Positions 18,315 to 27,090 of a DNA stretch of 64,000 nucleotides are shown one piece after another. The DNA lies in NCBI RefSeq assembly GCF_038443385.1, contig NZ_CP151726.1, positions 4,402,001 to 4,466,000 on the forward strand. The letters are read 5' to 3'. This stretch comes from Stieleria varia. GTDB lineage: Bacteria > Planctomycetota > Planctomycetia > Pirellulales > Pirellulaceae. Under the pieces are notes generated by a model that saw nothing but the letters and a program-made list of their open reading frames with translations, did no database searches and was not told where the DNA came from. Both the position numbers and the translations under genes were made by a program. Each line of letters opens with the position of its first letter. Position 1 is the first letter of the stretch.

Positions 18315-19262
18315 ATGACTACTCTCGAGTACTGTGTCGTAATTCCTGCTTATAATCGTGAGAGTCAAATTGGCCGCACACTGGAAGCTATCTTAAAACA
18401 GCGAATCCCTCCCGTCGAGATTTGTGTCGTAGATGATGGGTCTATCGACGGCACGGCAGATGTAGCGGCGAGTTTCGGGCCTTCAGTTCGCGTAGTATCG
18501 GTATCGAATGGTGGCCCAGCAAGTGCTAGAAGAATAGGCATAGCTGAAACCTCCGCAGAATGGGTCCTACCCTGTGACAGTGACGACGTTTGGCACGCGC
18601 ACTTCATTGACGATTTGATTGGATTGCATCAAGAGTTTCCAAATGCTGGTCTGCTCTTTGTAAATTTTCGGATATTGGGTCCAAACAACGAAGTGTTGCT
18701 CGCAGATAAACTCGCGACTGCTCCAGAGGAATGGCTTAAATATACGGAGAATAATTCTCAGCATTTTGATCTTGGCAAAGAGGCCTATGTGCCTTTGCTT
18801 CGGTTTAGTCCAATCTTCCAGTCTTGTGTTGCCTTTCGCCGATCTCTGTATGATGAGATCGGCGGAATTGATCCTGTCGTCGCAAGAATGCCAGCGGAGG
18901 ACGCTCATTTAACGAAAAGGCTTGTGGCACACACTCAAACGGTTGGAAGCAGGCGTGTAGGTGTGGATATCCACCGTGAAGGAGATAATTTTTCGAGCGA
19001 CTTTCCGCGAATCGCGTACGGAAGTTGGTGGATTTTGCGAGACCTTTGCCAGCGCCAATTGGTTCCCTCGCGTTTCATCGAGGCAACGCGACAAGAGATT
19101 GAGCGACGAGCGCCGGGCGTTGGCCACCTACTTTTCGCGATTCGAGACTATGACTCAATGAATGATGTTCTGAAAAGCGTTCCATTGTTCCAGCGAGATT
19201 GGAAGCTCCAATTGAAAGCAGCGATCGCAAAAGCTGCTCTCCTGTTCGGAAATGGCAAATAA
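18315..19262 (+). CDS. Glycosyltransferase family 2
   Basis: This 315-residue protein has a standard GT2 domain: YCVVIPAYNRESQIGRTLEA at the start, ICVVDDGSIDGTADVA near residue 36, NGGPASARRIGI near 62 and LPCDSDDVWHAHF with the metal-binding Asp cluster near 80. The C-terminal 80 residues are not characteristic. A 93-bp spacer separates it from the previous GT4. It is followed at 27 bp by the sulfotransferase gene, so the two are probably co-transcribed. The donor sugar is unknown. Confidence 0.86.
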   Translation: MTTLEYCVVIPAYNRESQIGRTLEAILKQRIPPVEICVVDDGSIDGTADVAASFGPSVRVVSVSNGGPASARRIGIAETSAEWVLPCDSDDVWHAHFIDDLIGLHQEFPNAGLLFVNFRILGPNNEVLLADKLATAPEEWLKYTENNSQHFDLGKEAYVPLLRFSPIFQSCVAFRRSLYDEIGGIDPVVARMPAEDAHLTKRLVAHTQTVGSRRVGVDIHREGDNFSSDFPRIAYGSWWILRDLCQRQLVPSRFIEATRQEIERRAPGVGHLLFAIRDYDSMNDVLKSVPLFQRDWKLQLKAAIAKAALLFGNGK

Positions 19263-19288
19263 CGTTGATAGGCCAACTCGTTCGCAAA

Positions 19289-20314
19289 ATGGTTCTCGCA
19301 ATCGGTCGGCGCTGTCTCCAAGATCGCGAGTTCCGAGATGAAATTCGTCAAGAGCTGGACTTCCTTGCTCGAAAACCACCTGTCTCGATGGGAACGCGTC
19401 GTCAGAGTCCTTACGTCATAACCCAACTTGACCGACGCGAGCAACGGGGCGATCTAGGGTTCTCGCCTCTATTCATCAGCAGCCGTTTTCGTAGCGGGTC
19501 CACACTGCTGTGGTCCATGTTACGCACCATGCCAAAATGGACGGCATTCTATGAGCCACTTAATCCACGCTGCTGGTTTGATCCCGCTCGAAGAGGAGAC
19601 TGGGTCGACTCGACACATCGTCGAATTCCAGATTACTGGGCGGAGTACGAAGACTTGGACATTGATCGCATGCGCTCGCTTTGGAGCAGCTCGTGGGATC
19701 GGGTTGATCTTCTGCTGCAGAGCGATTCTTACGAACCGGATTTGCACGCATATCTGTCCGCAATCATTTCACATTCCGACCAATGTGTTTGCTTGCAATT
19801 CAATCGTGTGGACTTTCGTCTGACATGGTTGCGTGAGAGTTTTCCTGGATCACGAATCGTTCATTTGATTCGCAACCCTCGTGATCAATGGTGTTCAACG
19901 TATCAACAAACTGATCCACCCAATCACTCTGCCAATTTGCTCGATCTTGAAAGATCGGATGAATTTTATCTTCGGATTTGGGCAGAGGATCTACAGCGGA
20001 CTTTTCCTGCTCTTCAATTGTGGCCAAATGCGCATCCTTACCAATTGTCGTATGCGATATGGCAGTTGTCATACAGCTACGGATTTTCCAATCGTGATTT
20101 TGAGATTCGTTACGAGGACCTTGTGCAACAACCAAGGTCTGTTGTCGAAAGCATGATGATTGCGACCGGTCACCAAGTAGCTGAGCAGTGGCAGCCACCG
20201 GCGGTTGACGATCGATCAGTGGGGCGATGGATGCGATATGCGGACGATAATTGGTTTTGTGAACGCGAGCAAGAAGTTGACGAATTTCTCGATCGCTATG
20301 TATTTGAGAACTGA
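19289..20314 (+). CDS. Sulfotransferase
   Basis: This protein of about 341 residues should transfer sulfate from PAPS. The 5'-phosphosulfate loop is FISSRFRSGSTLLWSML (near residue 64) and the 3'-phosphate motif is IVHLIRNPRDQWCS (near residue 190), with FEIRYEDLVQQPR later; these are the standard landmarks of the sulfotransferase family. ATG at 19289 is chosen; an in-frame TTG at 19265 is possible. With the second sulfotransferase nearby it implies a sulfated surface polymer, which is common in marine bacteria but unproved here. The end overlaps the next gene. Confidence 0.85.
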   Translation: MVLAIGRRCLQDREFRDEIRQELDFLARKPPVSMGTRRQSPYVITQLDRREQRGDLGFSPLFISSRFRSGSTLLWSMLRTMPKWTAFYEPLNPRCWFDPARRGDWVDSTHRRIPDYWAEYEDLDIDRMRSLWSSSWDRVDLLLQSDSYEPDLHAYLSAIISHSDQCVCLQFNRVDFRLTWLRESFPGSRIVHLIRNPRDQWCSTYQQTDPPNHSANLLDLERSDEFYLRIWAEDLQRTFPALQLWPNAHPYQLSYAIWQLSYSYGFSNRDFEIRYEDLVQQPRSVVESMMIATGHQVAEQWQPPAVDDRSVGRWMRYADDNWFCEREQEVDEFLDRYVFEN

Positions 20315-21584
20315 CTTTGTGCAGAGACATCGGAAAGCCGGACGACAGAGACGAGCCTTGCTTCGCGGCAAGGTTGATGTGGTGAATTTCAAAGATAACT
20401 CTGTTCGTATCACGCTTCTCAGTGAAATCTTTCCGCCAATTCACGGTGGCAGTGGAAGATGGTTTGCAGAAATGTACCCTCGTCTCACCAACGCGGATGT
20501 CACATACATCGTAGGGAACCACCCTGATGCAAAGACACTCGATATCGAAAAGGGCTGGAAAACTCATCGCTGGGATTTCGGTTGGCACTTCAACGGTATC
20601 GAAGATGTTTCACAAATGGGCAAGCACCTGAAAGGGGCTTGGCGTCTGCGACGTTTTTTGCAACGTCACCCAACCGATCAACTCCATGCCGGACGTCCGC
20701 TCAGCGAGGGATTCGTTGCCGCAATGGCGTGCCCCAAGCACACCCCCTTGGTTTGCTTTGTCCACGGCGAGGATGTTTCCGTCGCCAAGACAAGTCGGCA
20801 GCTCACATTGGTCACGCGTTGGACTTTGTCACGCTGCAGTCGTCTGATCGCGAATTCGAAAAACACACAGTCCATGCTGCAAAACGAATGGAATATCCCC
20901 GAGGACAAAATTCTGCTCATCCACCCCGGCGTCAATTGCGGCCAATACACCACTGCTGTGGACCGAGATTCTTTGCGAGAGAGCTTGGGCTGGGAGGGAC
21001 GACTTGTTGTCCTAACCGTCGGACGATTGCAGCGTCGCAAAGGGCAGGATACTGCCCTCCACTGTGTTGTGAAGCTCAGGGAGCGTTTTCCAAATCTGCT
21101 TTGGGTCATTGCGGGTAGCGGTCAAGACGCAGAATATCTTCGTGAGTTAGCTCAGCGACTTGATGTCCAAGCAAACGTTCGTTTTCATGACTCACTCAAT
21201 GACCGGCAACTGCAAGAGATGTATCGAGCTGCTGATATCTTTGTTCTGCCCAATCGAACCGTCGGCCGAGATATCGAGGGATTTGGGATCGTATTGCTGG
21301 AAGCACAAGCCAGCGGCTTGCCTGTGATCGCTGGTGATTCCGGAGGCACGATCGATGCTGTTTCTGATGGCGTGACGGGGCACGTCGTGGATTGCTCAGA
21401 TATTGAGAATCCACGTGATTTGGCAGAGAAACTGACCAGACTTCTTGAATCAGAAACACAGCGGATTCGTTTCGGCCAAGCTGGCGTCCAATGGGCGACA
21501 AGTTTTGATTGGGAGAGGGTCGCCAATCGAGCCTGGCAAGAGTTTGAGACTCTCGATCGGCAAACTCAAAGGAAGCGATCGTGA
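20298..21584 (+). CDS. Glycosyltransferase, GT4
   Basis: This protein of about 428 residues is a clear GT4 enzyme: ITLLSEIFPPIHGGSGRWF at the acceptor side, VVLTVGRLQRRKGQDTALH as the start of the donor domain, then DIEGFGIVLLEAQASGLPV with the donor-binding Glu pair and IAGDSGGTIDAVSDGVTG. The start is uncertain: ATG at 20298 overlaps the sulfotransferase gene by 17 bp, while GTG at 20382 has a plausible AAGG ribosome site 8 bp upstream and would remove 28 poorly conserved residues. The stop overlaps the next GTG start (GTGA). Confidence 0.88.
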   Translation: MYLRTDFVQRHRKAGRQRRALLRGKVDVVNFKDNSVRITLLSEIFPPIHGGSGRWFAEMYPRLTNADVTYIVGNHPDAKTLDIEKGWKTHRWDFGWHFNGIEDVSQMGKHLKGAWRLRRFLQRHPTDQLHAGRPLSEGFVAAMACPKHTPLVCFVHGEDVSVAKTSRQLTLVTRWTLSRCSRLIANSKNTQSMLQNEWNIPEDKILLIHPGVNCGQYTTAVDRDSLRESLGWEGRLVVLTVGRLQRRKGQDTALHCVVKLRERFPNLLWVIAGSGQDAEYLRELAQRLDVQANVRFHDSLNDRQLQEMYRAADIFVLPNRTVGRDIEGFGIVLLEAQASGLPVIAGDSGGTIDAVSDGVTGHVVDCSDIENPRDLAEKLTRLLESETQRIRFGQAGVQWATSFDWERVANRAWQEFETLDRQTQRKRS

Positions 21585-22531
21585 CAGAGAGCGAGATTTC
21601 CGTTCATGTCAGTCAGCCAACTCCTGTTTTCGTCCTTGGCTGTCCAAGGTCAGGAACGACATTGGTGGGAGGATTGCTGGGCGAAACACAATGGGGCGCT
21701 GCGGTTGAAACGCAGTTCATCCTCAAGTATTTCACGATCGCAAGCAAAATGAACCTGAACGACAGGAGCGACTTTCAACGCTTGGTAAAGTCGATCGTTG
21801 CAGAGCGAGCCGTGAAGCAATGGGGAATTCAATGGGACATTGAGCAGTTATTCGAATCGACAGAGCATCGCAACTACGCGGGCTTAGTCAACCGTATTTG
21901 CCAAACGCGTTCCGACCAGATGGGAGTGACCAGTTGGGCAGATAAGACGCCGCATTACTGCCTCAGTCTTTCACGGATCGTGTCGTTGCGGGAGATGTTT
22001 CCGCTCGCGAAATTTGTCTTTGTGATCCGAGATGGTCGAGACGTTGCCAATTCATTGCTGCAGAAGCCGTGGGGACCGAACAACGTTTATCAATGCGCTG
22101 AGTACTGGCGTGCATGCTGTGAATCTCTGATGGAGGCGATGAGGTTGTGTCCAGATGATTGTCGCCTCATTCGGTACGAACAATTGCTTCAGCATCCTGA
22201 AAGCAGCTTGAGAGAATTGTTTAAGTTCTTGGACGTTCCCGATCCTGATTCCATGGCAGCAAAAAGCGCTCCGCTGATGGATGGTAGCAAAGTCGGGCAA
22301 TGGAAACGCCGGATGAGCGCTCGTCAGGTAGCTGTCTTTGAGAAGACTGCCGGAAACTTGCTCGCCGCCAACGGCTATGAAACTTTACACAAACAAAAAC
22401 CGATCGGTTACGGATCTCAGATGGCCTATCGAATACACGACAGGTGTAAATGGCTGGCGTTCATGTTTCGCCAAAACGTTGTCGACACCATCAAGATTCG
22501 CTTCTTTGGTAAGCAACCGTTCGCTGAGTAG
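21581..22531 (+). CDS. Sulfotransferase
   Basis: This 316-residue PAPS-dependent sulfotransferase shows VFVLGCPRSGTTLVG at residues 16-30 (5'-phosphosulfate loop) and FVFVIRDGRDVANSLL near 147 (3'-phosphate binding). DWSTPH-like WADKTPHYCLSL lies between them and resembles prokaryotic sulfotransferase_3 members. The GTG start at 21581 overlaps the GT4 stop by 4 bp, so the two products are probably made together. It is not closely similar to the other sulfotransferase here beyond the motifs, so two different positions may be sulfated (inference). Confidence 0.88.
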   Translation: MTESEISVHVSQPTPVFVLGCPRSGTTLVGGLLGETQWGAAVETQFILKYFTIASKMNLNDRSDFQRLVKSIVAERAVKQWGIQWDIEQLFESTEHRNYAGLVNRICQTRSDQMGVTSWADKTPHYCLSLSRIVSLREMFPLAKFVFVIRDGRDVANSLLQKPWGPNNVYQCAEYWRACCESLMEAMRLCPDDCRLIRYEQLLQHPESSLRELFKFLDVPDPDSMAAKSAPLMDGSKVGQWKRRMSARQVAVFEKTAGNLLAANGYETLHKQKPIGYGSQMAYRIHDRCKWLAFMFRQNVVDTIKIRFFGKQPFAE

Positions 22532-22581
22532 CGCCGGATTCAAACTCTCTGTTGGGCTGCCACTCGCGTCCAGCGTTTGAC

Positions 22582-24984
22582 ATGAAAGTATTTCTTTTTG
22601 TCTGCATCGTCTTGGTTGCATGGCCATATCTGGGTTATCCCGTATGGCTGTGGCTTTTGAGTCGAATTTTAGGAGAGAAGAACGAAGCTATTAACGCATC
22701 GGAAAATCTTCCTACCGTAACACTGATTATCAGCGCGTTTAATGAGGGACCGGTTATCCGACAGAAACTTGAGAACCTGTTGGAGCTGGATTATCCGACT
22801 CATCTCTTGGATGTCATGGTGATTTCAGATGCCTCCGACGATGGCACCGACGACATTGTCAGAGAGTTTTCCAATCTTGGTGTCTCACTTTATCGTCAGC
22901 AGGCTCGGCAAGGGAAATCGGCAGGGCTTTCCGCGTTTGCGCCGTTGGCGAAAGGAGATTACTTGCTCTTCAGCGATGCCAACGCAATCTTTGATCCGTC
23001 GGCAGTTTCCAAATTAATACGCCATTTCTCGGATTCTAATATTGGCTACGTCGTTGGTCAGCAAAAGTACGTGACGGAGGATGGAAACGACGTCGGAGAG
23101 TCAGAGGGCCTTTATTGGCGGTACGAAACTTGGATCAAGCGACATGAATCTCTGGTAGATTCAGTAGTCGGTGGCGATGGTGCAATCTACGCAATCCGGA
23201 AGGAGCTATTTTCCCCGCTACGATATGACGACATCAACGATTTTGTAAATCCGTTGCAGATCATCTCCAAAGGATACCGCGGCGTCTACGAGCCGGACGC
23301 AGTTTGCTACGAGCGGGCGGCGGGATCATACGAAGGCGAGTACCGAAGAAAGGTCCGGATCGTCAATCGCAGTATTCGGGCGTTGTGGCGAGTTCCGGTC
23401 GTCATGAATCCTTTTCGACACGGACTGTTCTCGTTTCACGTCATCAGCCATAAGCTGCTTCGTTGGTTTGCTGTCTTCTTTATGCTTGGGGCTTTTGCCT
23501 GCAATCTGTTGTTGGTGGTGCAGTCTCCGGAAGTTTTCGTCCGCATCCTGATGGCTAGTCAAGTCCTGATTTACACATTGGCGGCAGTAGGACTCATACC
23601 CGCTATGCGTAAGTGGAGAGTTGTGTCGGTACCGTTCTACTTCTGCTTAGCGAATCTAGCAGCAGGCTGCGGCGTGCTTGCCTATTTCATCGGTAAGCGA
23701 TATGTGACGTGGACGCCTGATCGCGGCGAGGCAGTGTCGCGACCAAGTTTGCGTTCGGGATGGCTGTTGTGGCTCAGTTACGCGGTTGTCATGTGCATGC
23801 TGGCAAGTGTTTTTTTTCGCCCCCTGGAATGCATCGTTTCCAGCGGGGCCATTTTGTTTTTTGCCTACGTGATCTATCCGCTCCTGATGTGGTGCTGGCC
23901 CAAACGAGTTCGAGACACTCTTCATCAAGAGTTGCCCACGCTTGCAGTTTTGATCCCCGCCCACAATGAAATCGACTCGATCGATACAAAGATCGAGAAC
24001 ACACTAGCTCTGAATTATCCCACCGAGCTGCTTTCCATCTATGTCGTCGACGATGCCAGCGACGACGGCACAACTACCGCCCTGCATCGATGGCAAGATC
24101 GAGTCCATACTTTGAGTTCGGCTGCGCGTTCTGGCAAATCAGCTGCGATAGCGCGGGCGGTCAAACAAATCGACTCGGAGGTCATCTTGTTAACAGATGC
24201 CAACGTGCTTGTAGATGAGCACGCTGCGAAACGACTGGTGCAGGTGCTTTCTCAGCAGGGTGTCGGCTGCGCGACTGGGAATGTCGTCTTGCACAGCGAA
24301 TTCGATGCCATGAAGAGTGAAGGTCGGTATCAGTCTGTTGAGGTTCGGCTGCAGGCATTGGAATCCGGCGCAGGTTCAGCGGTTTCTGTTGACGGAGGCT
24401 TGTACGCGATCAGACGAGAGAGCCTTGTGTGTCCTCCGGCAAACACAATCTTGGATGACTTTGCCATTTCCGCGCACCTAATCAACCGAGGTGCGGCCAT
24501 CGCAGTAGTTACCGACGCGTTTGCACATGAAGCTTCTTGCTCAAATCTGAGTCAGGATTTCAAGCGTCGCATTCGACTTGGAGAAGGAATCAGCCAGACC
24601 CTAAGACTCGGAGTATTTCCGTCGCCAAAGTTTCCCATGATTTTTTTTCAGTTTATGTCGCACAAATGGCTGCGATGGATGTCGCCGTTCGTGATCTTGG
24701 CAATCGTGCTTTCGTTGTTGCAGATGGCGATCGATTACCAAATGACAAGTGAATTTGCATTAGGAGTAGCGGCATTGCTCGCTGTTGCGGTTGCAGGCGC
24801 CATGCTGCCAGGAGTGCGCAAGTTTGCGCCGTTCAGCATTTTCAGCTACTTACTGGTCGTTATTTTGGGGATGGCATTGGGTATGCTCAAAGGGATCGTT
24901 CTCAAACCATCGCCGACGTGGCAACACGCCCATCGGTCGACGATGGCCGACCCTGCCAAGCTCAACGCGTCCCAGAGCCTGTAG
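22582..24984 (+). CDS. Tandem fusion of two membrane-bound GT2 glycosyltransferases
   Basis: This 800-residue protein consists of two full GT2-plus-membrane units in series. Unit 1 has LPTVTLIISAFNEGPVIRQK near residue 39, MVISDASDDGTDD near 80, LLFSDANA near 131 and VVGGDGAIYAIRKELF, then four or so membrane segments. Unit 2 repeats the plan from about residue 452: LPTLAVLIPAHNEIDSI, YVVDDASDDGTTTA, ILLTDANVLV, VSVDGGLYAIRRES and LDDFAISAHL, again followed by FMSHKWLRWMSPF and membrane segments. ATG at 22582 begins a short N-terminal membrane helix. Each unit resembles a BcsA/hyaluronan-synthase-like GT2, but the usual QxxRW motif is not obvious. It may make a disaccharide repeat or be a processive synthase. 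Confidence 0.85.
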   Translation: MKVFLFVCIVLVAWPYLGYPVWLWLLSRILGEKNEAINASENLPTVTLIISAFNEGPVIRQKLENLLELDYPTHLLDVMVISDASDDGTDDIVREFSNLGVSLYRQQARQGKSAGLSAFAPLAKGDYLLFSDANAIFDPSAVSKLIRHFSDSNIGYVVGQQKYVTEDGNDVGESEGLYWRYETWIKRHESLVDSVVGGDGAIYAIRKELFSPLRYDDINDFVNPLQIISKGYRGVYEPDAVCYERAAGSYEGEYRRKVRIVNRSIRALWRVPVVMNPFRHGLFSFHVISHKLLRWFAVFFMLGAFACNLLLVVQSPEVFVRILMASQVLIYTLAAVGLIPAMRKWRVVSVPFYFCLANLAAGCGVLAYFIGKRYVTWTPDRGEAVSRPSLRSGWLLWLSYAVVMCMLASVFFRPLECIVSSGAILFFAYVIYPLLMWCWPKRVRDTLHQELPTLAVLIPAHNEIDSIDTKIENTLALNYPTELLSIYVVDDASDDGTTTALHRWQDRVHTLSSAARSGKSAAIARAVKQIDSEVILLTDANVLVDEHAAKRLVQVLSQQGVGCATGNVVLHSEFDAMKSEGRYQSVEVRLQALESGAGSAVSVDGGLYAIRRESLVCPPANTILDDFAISAHLINRGAAIAVVTDAFAHEASCSNLSQDFKRRIRLGEGISQTLRLGVFPSPKFPMIFFQFMSHKWLRWMSPFVILAIVLSLLQMAIDYQMTSEFALGVAALLAVAVAGAMLPGVRKFAPFSIFSYLLVVILGMALGMLKGIVLKPSPTWQHAHRSTMADPAKLNASQSL

Positions 24985-24994
24985 TCGAGCTGCA

Positions 24995-25981
24995 ATGAGA
25001 GTTTCTGTTGTCATTCCGACGCTGAATGAAGCTGAATATCTTCCTCAGTGCCTGCGATCGCTCAGCGAGCACGGTGGCGACGCGGTGACGGAGATCTTTG
25101 TGGTCGATGCTGGTTCGTCGGATGATACGGTTGCTATCGCCGAAGCAGCCAACGCAACCGTGCTGAAAAAGGAAAAAGACACCATTGCGGGACAAAGGAA
25201 CCTCGGAGCCGCGATAGCGACAGGGGATTTGCTCGCATTCCTAGACGCAGATTGCACGATCAATCCAGGATGGGCGGAGAATGCGGTCCGCCATTTTGCG
25301 GACCCCCACGTCGTTTCCGCCGGAGCTCCTCCAGACATTCCAGATAACAATACGACTTGGGTTCAGCAAGCGTGGAGTTTCTTAAAGCGAAAATCTCAGC
25401 CGCGTCAAATGGACGTGAGTTGGTTGGCCTCTGCCAATGTCTGGGTTCGCAAATCAAGCTTCGATCAAATTGGCGGATTTGACGCGAATCTTGAAACCTG
25501 CGAGGACGCTGATCTTGGCTTTCGTTTGAACCGTTTGGGACGCACGATTTCCGATCCGGGCATTTCCGTGCAGCATCATCGTGAGCCGCGAACACTCACG
25601 CATTTCTATAAGAAGGAAGTTTGGCACGGAAAACACAGCTACGACGGTTTGCTAAAAGGCAGGTTGACTCTTGCGGAAATCCCAAGCCTGGTAACACCGT
25701 TTTTGTTTGTGGGATCCTTCGTATTGATGGTTGTCGGGATTTTGACAACTGGCCCTTGGGGTCATTGGATCTTGCTCACTGGCATCGCGGGACTTTTTGC
25801 TGCGCCAGTTGCGTACACATTGCGCGCGGTCCTCAAGAAGGGACAGTGGTTGAGATCGCCACAATATTTGCTTGTCTATTTTGTCTATTTTGCTGCGCGT
25901 GCCGATGCACTTGTACGAGCCTGCTGGCGATTGATAGTCTCGCCGTTTCAGTCAAAAACCGCAAAGAATCACGCAACATAG
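24995..25981 (+). CDS. Glycosyltransferase family 2, membrane-associated
   Basis: This 328-residue protein has a compact GT2 domain: MRVSVVIPTLNEAEYLPQ, EIFVVDAGSSDDTVAIA, AGQRNLGAAIATGDLLAF and LDADCTINPGW with the metal-binding Asp pair. Two to three hydrophobic segments lie at about residues 225-310. The ATG at 24995, 10 bp after the upstream stop, is preferred; longer in-frame extensions run through the coding part of the previous gene. This arrangement is like that of dolichol-phosphate-sugar-synthase-like or EPS glycosyltransferases; the donor is unknown. Confidence 0.87.
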   Translation: MRVSVVIPTLNEAEYLPQCLRSLSEHGGDAVTEIFVVDAGSSDDTVAIAEAANATVLKKEKDTIAGQRNLGAAIATGDLLAFLDADCTINPGWAENAVRHFADPHVVSAGAPPDIPDNNTTWVQQAWSFLKRKSQPRQMDVSWLASANVWVRKSSFDQIGGFDANLETCEDADLGFRLNRLGRTISDPGISVQHHREPRTLTHFYKKEVWHGKHSYDGLLKGRLTLAEIPSLVTPFLFVGSFVLMVVGILTTGPWGHWILLTGIAGLFAAPVAYTLRAVLKKGQWLRSPQYLLVYFVYFAARADALVRACWRLIVSPFQSKTAKNHAT

Positions 25982-26109
25982 CGTTCGCCGACTGATCGTT
26001 GCCTTTAGAGCTTTGTGCAATTCAGCAGATCGCTAGCGAGCGAGTTGGCGACTGAGAATACCTCACAAGTTTCTCCAGCACAGAATATCAACAGATTTCG
26101 GGTAATTCA

Positions 26110-27090
26110 TTGAGATTTGTCGTCACAATCGACACGGAAGAAGAGTGGGATTGGCAGGGCGGGTTTCCCGTGCGGGAGTACTCGGTCGAGAACATTGCGC
26201 GTCTGGATCGCTTTCACGATCTGTGCCAGCGATTCGGTGTGGCAACGACTTACTTTACGAATCACGCCGTGTTGGACAACTCCGCCGCCGCGTCGGTGAT
26301 CAAGGGTTTTTCGCAGACAAACAAAACGGAAATTGGGATGCATGTGCATCCATGGCTCACGCCTCCCCTGGGTGACTCAGGCCCGAACGACTACAACACG
26401 CGCGAGATGTCCTTTCTGGAAAACCTGCCTGGGACAGTCGCTCGAAAAAAGCTGGAAACCACGTACCAGCGGCATCTGGATCACGGTTTTTTGCCAACGA
26501 GTTTCCGCGGCGGTCGCTATTCTACGGGGCGTGTCACTCAGGAGTTCCTGCTTAAGCATCGCTTTTTGGTGGACGCGTCCATATGCCCCTTCAGCACTTG
26601 GGAAGATCGCGGAGCCCCAGACTATCGTTATCAAACCGAACAACCAACTCGGATTGGTGACAGTAACGACGCGAACGCGACTCCACTGTGGAGTCTTCCG
26701 CTGACGCGTGTCTACTCCCGACGGCCCTTTTTATTTTGGAATTCGATCTTCACGGGAATTGAACATTCCTGGATTTCCAAGCTGCGCCTCATAGGAATCC
26801 TGGAGGCAACACGGATTGCACGTCGTATTTGGTTGAATTTTGAAACCGAAAGCGCCGAGCGGATGCTCTGGTTGATCCAAAATGCCGCCCGATTGCAACT
26901 TCCCTATTTATGTTTCACCGTTCACAGTTCATCCTTGTCCGTCGGACCGAGTCCCTACGCTCGTTCGCAGGATCAGGTGGATCGCATCTTCGATGGGATC
27001 GAGCGTACGTTTCAACTGCTGAACCGTCTTCCTGAATTTGAACCATCGACGATTTCTGAAATCGCGATCGCATTGGAAAAACAAGCATGA
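26110..27090 (+). CDS. NodB-like polysaccharide deacetylase family protein
   Basis: This 326-residue protein starts with FVVTIDTEEEWDW, where the Asp/Glu cluster takes the place of the catalytic and metal Asp of NodB enzymes. HVHPW at residues 78-82 supplies the two metal-binding histidines. SFRGGRYSTG near 137 is the usual Arg-containing motif and LCFTVHSSSL near 277 the C-terminal His motif. It differs clearly from the XrtA-type deacetylase at 6210. The start is TTG at 26110, and its stop overlaps the carbamoyltransferase start (ATGA). De-acetylation of the EPS is the likely role. Confidence 0.83.
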   Translation: MRFVVTIDTEEEWDWQGGFPVREYSVENIARLDRFHDLCQRFGVATTYFTNHAVLDNSAAASVIKGFSQTNKTEIGMHVHPWLTPPLGDSGPNDYNTREMSFLENLPGTVARKKLETTYQRHLDHGFLPTSFRGGRYSTGRVTQEFLLKHRFLVDASICPFSTWEDRGAPDYRYQTEQPTRIGDSNDANATPLWSLPLTRVYSRRPFLFWNSIFTGIEHSWISKLRLIGILEATRIARRIWLNFETESAERMLWLIQNAARLQLPYLCFTVHSSSLSVGPSPYARSQDQVDRIFDGIERTFQLLNRLPEFEPSTISEIAIALEKQA

